Positions 63,982 to 64,000 of a stretch of 64,000 bases of DNA are shown in pieces. A program made the translations under genes and the position numbers. The notes under the pieces were generated by a model, which saw nothing but the letters and a program-made list of their open reading frames with translations, searched no databases and was not told the origin of the DNA. This stretch comes from Bacteroidota bacterium. GTDB taxonomy: Bacteria; Bacteroidota; Bacteroidia; UKL13-3. Position 1 is the first letter of the stretch; each line of letters begins with the position of its first letter. Location of the stretch: the NCBI GenBank assembly GCA_027491355.1, contig JAIXWI010000029.1, forward strand, positions 62,001 through 126,000. Reading direction: 5' to 3'.

Positions 63982-64000
63982 ATGGCCAAAAGCACCGAAA
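63982..64000 (+). CDS. Start of a plus-strand gene (3' end outside window)
   Basis: Only MAKSTE is visible from the ATG at 63982. It is divergent from birA. In many Bacteroidota the gene divergent from birA is rsfS (ribosome silencing factor), so that is a candidate, but six residues cannot identify it. Confidence 0.3.

Overview
The window looks like chromosomal DNA from a member of the Bacteroidota, probably an environmental Chitinophagales/Sphingobacteriales-type lineage. The grounds are: AT-rich sequence; two secreted proteins with a type IX secretion (T9SS) C-terminal sorting domain; a TonB receptor with an N-terminal carboxypeptidase-regulatory-like domain; the long, insert-bearing form of IspG; DUF5606 and DUF5777 family proteins; starts without obvious Shine-Dalgarno sequences; and promoters of the Bacteroidota type (TTG, 18-19 bases, TAnnTTTG). 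No rRNA, tRNA, transposase, CRISPR array or phage gene was recognised.

Layout. 1-8.3 kb: 3' end of aconitase, an Omp28-like thioredoxin-fold lipoprotein, a T9SS cargo protein, ispG with an SDR oxidoreductase, and a divergent MlaE/MlaF lipid-transport pair. 8.4-10.6 kb: a tight operon of two CxxCH (heme-type) lipoproteins, a DUF5777 beta-barrel and a YceI protein. 10.6-14 kb: icmF, a fused B12-dependent acyl-CoA mutase with isobutyryl-CoA-type active-site residues. 14-23.3 kb: a large FG-GAP/T9SS surface protein, a DUF2490 protein, a DUF5606 protein, then an M3 peptidase, FAH-family hydrolase, M23 peptidase, Bcp peroxiredoxin and a lipoprotein.

23.3-43.4 kb is an exopolysaccharide / surface-glycan locus of the Wzx/Wzy type. 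A nine-gene minus-strand operon runs half-size TolC-like protein, Wzz-like protein with a degenerate kinase domain, flippase, Wzy-like polymerase/ligase, three GT2s, one GT4 and a methyltransferase. It is flanked by a hexapeptide acyltransferase, a sugar transferase with a pseudo-receiver domain and a four-cysteine insert, a receiver-only regulator, an NtrC-type sigma-54 activator, GDP-fucose synthase, a DedA protein and another GT2/methyltransferase pair. Two-component-type proteins are woven into the biosynthetic genes.

43.4-64 kb is mostly core metabolism: C4 zinc-ribbon protein, a TPR-like protein, a receiver protein, lysS, a LytTR regulator, lpd, odhB, a TonB receptor, ornithine aminotransferase with formate-THF ligase and an aldehyde dehydrogenase, and the birA-coaX-barrel-lptC operon. 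The last 19 bases start a further gene on the plus strand.

The most unusual stretch is 47.75-48.82 kb, just after lysS. The last 15 or so codons of lysS are repeated four more times in tandem (units of 91-94 bp). Each copy is a short frame beginning MRPE and ending in a stop codon set directly against GGYCGAATTC. Codon differences among the copies are partly synonymous. The array is followed by a terminator with competing stems, a perfect 15-bp inverted repeat and a truncated secreted-protein fragment. It looks like a scarred recombination or integration site at the 3' end of lysS, or a bank of alternative LysRS C-terminal tails. I know of no described system that matches it.
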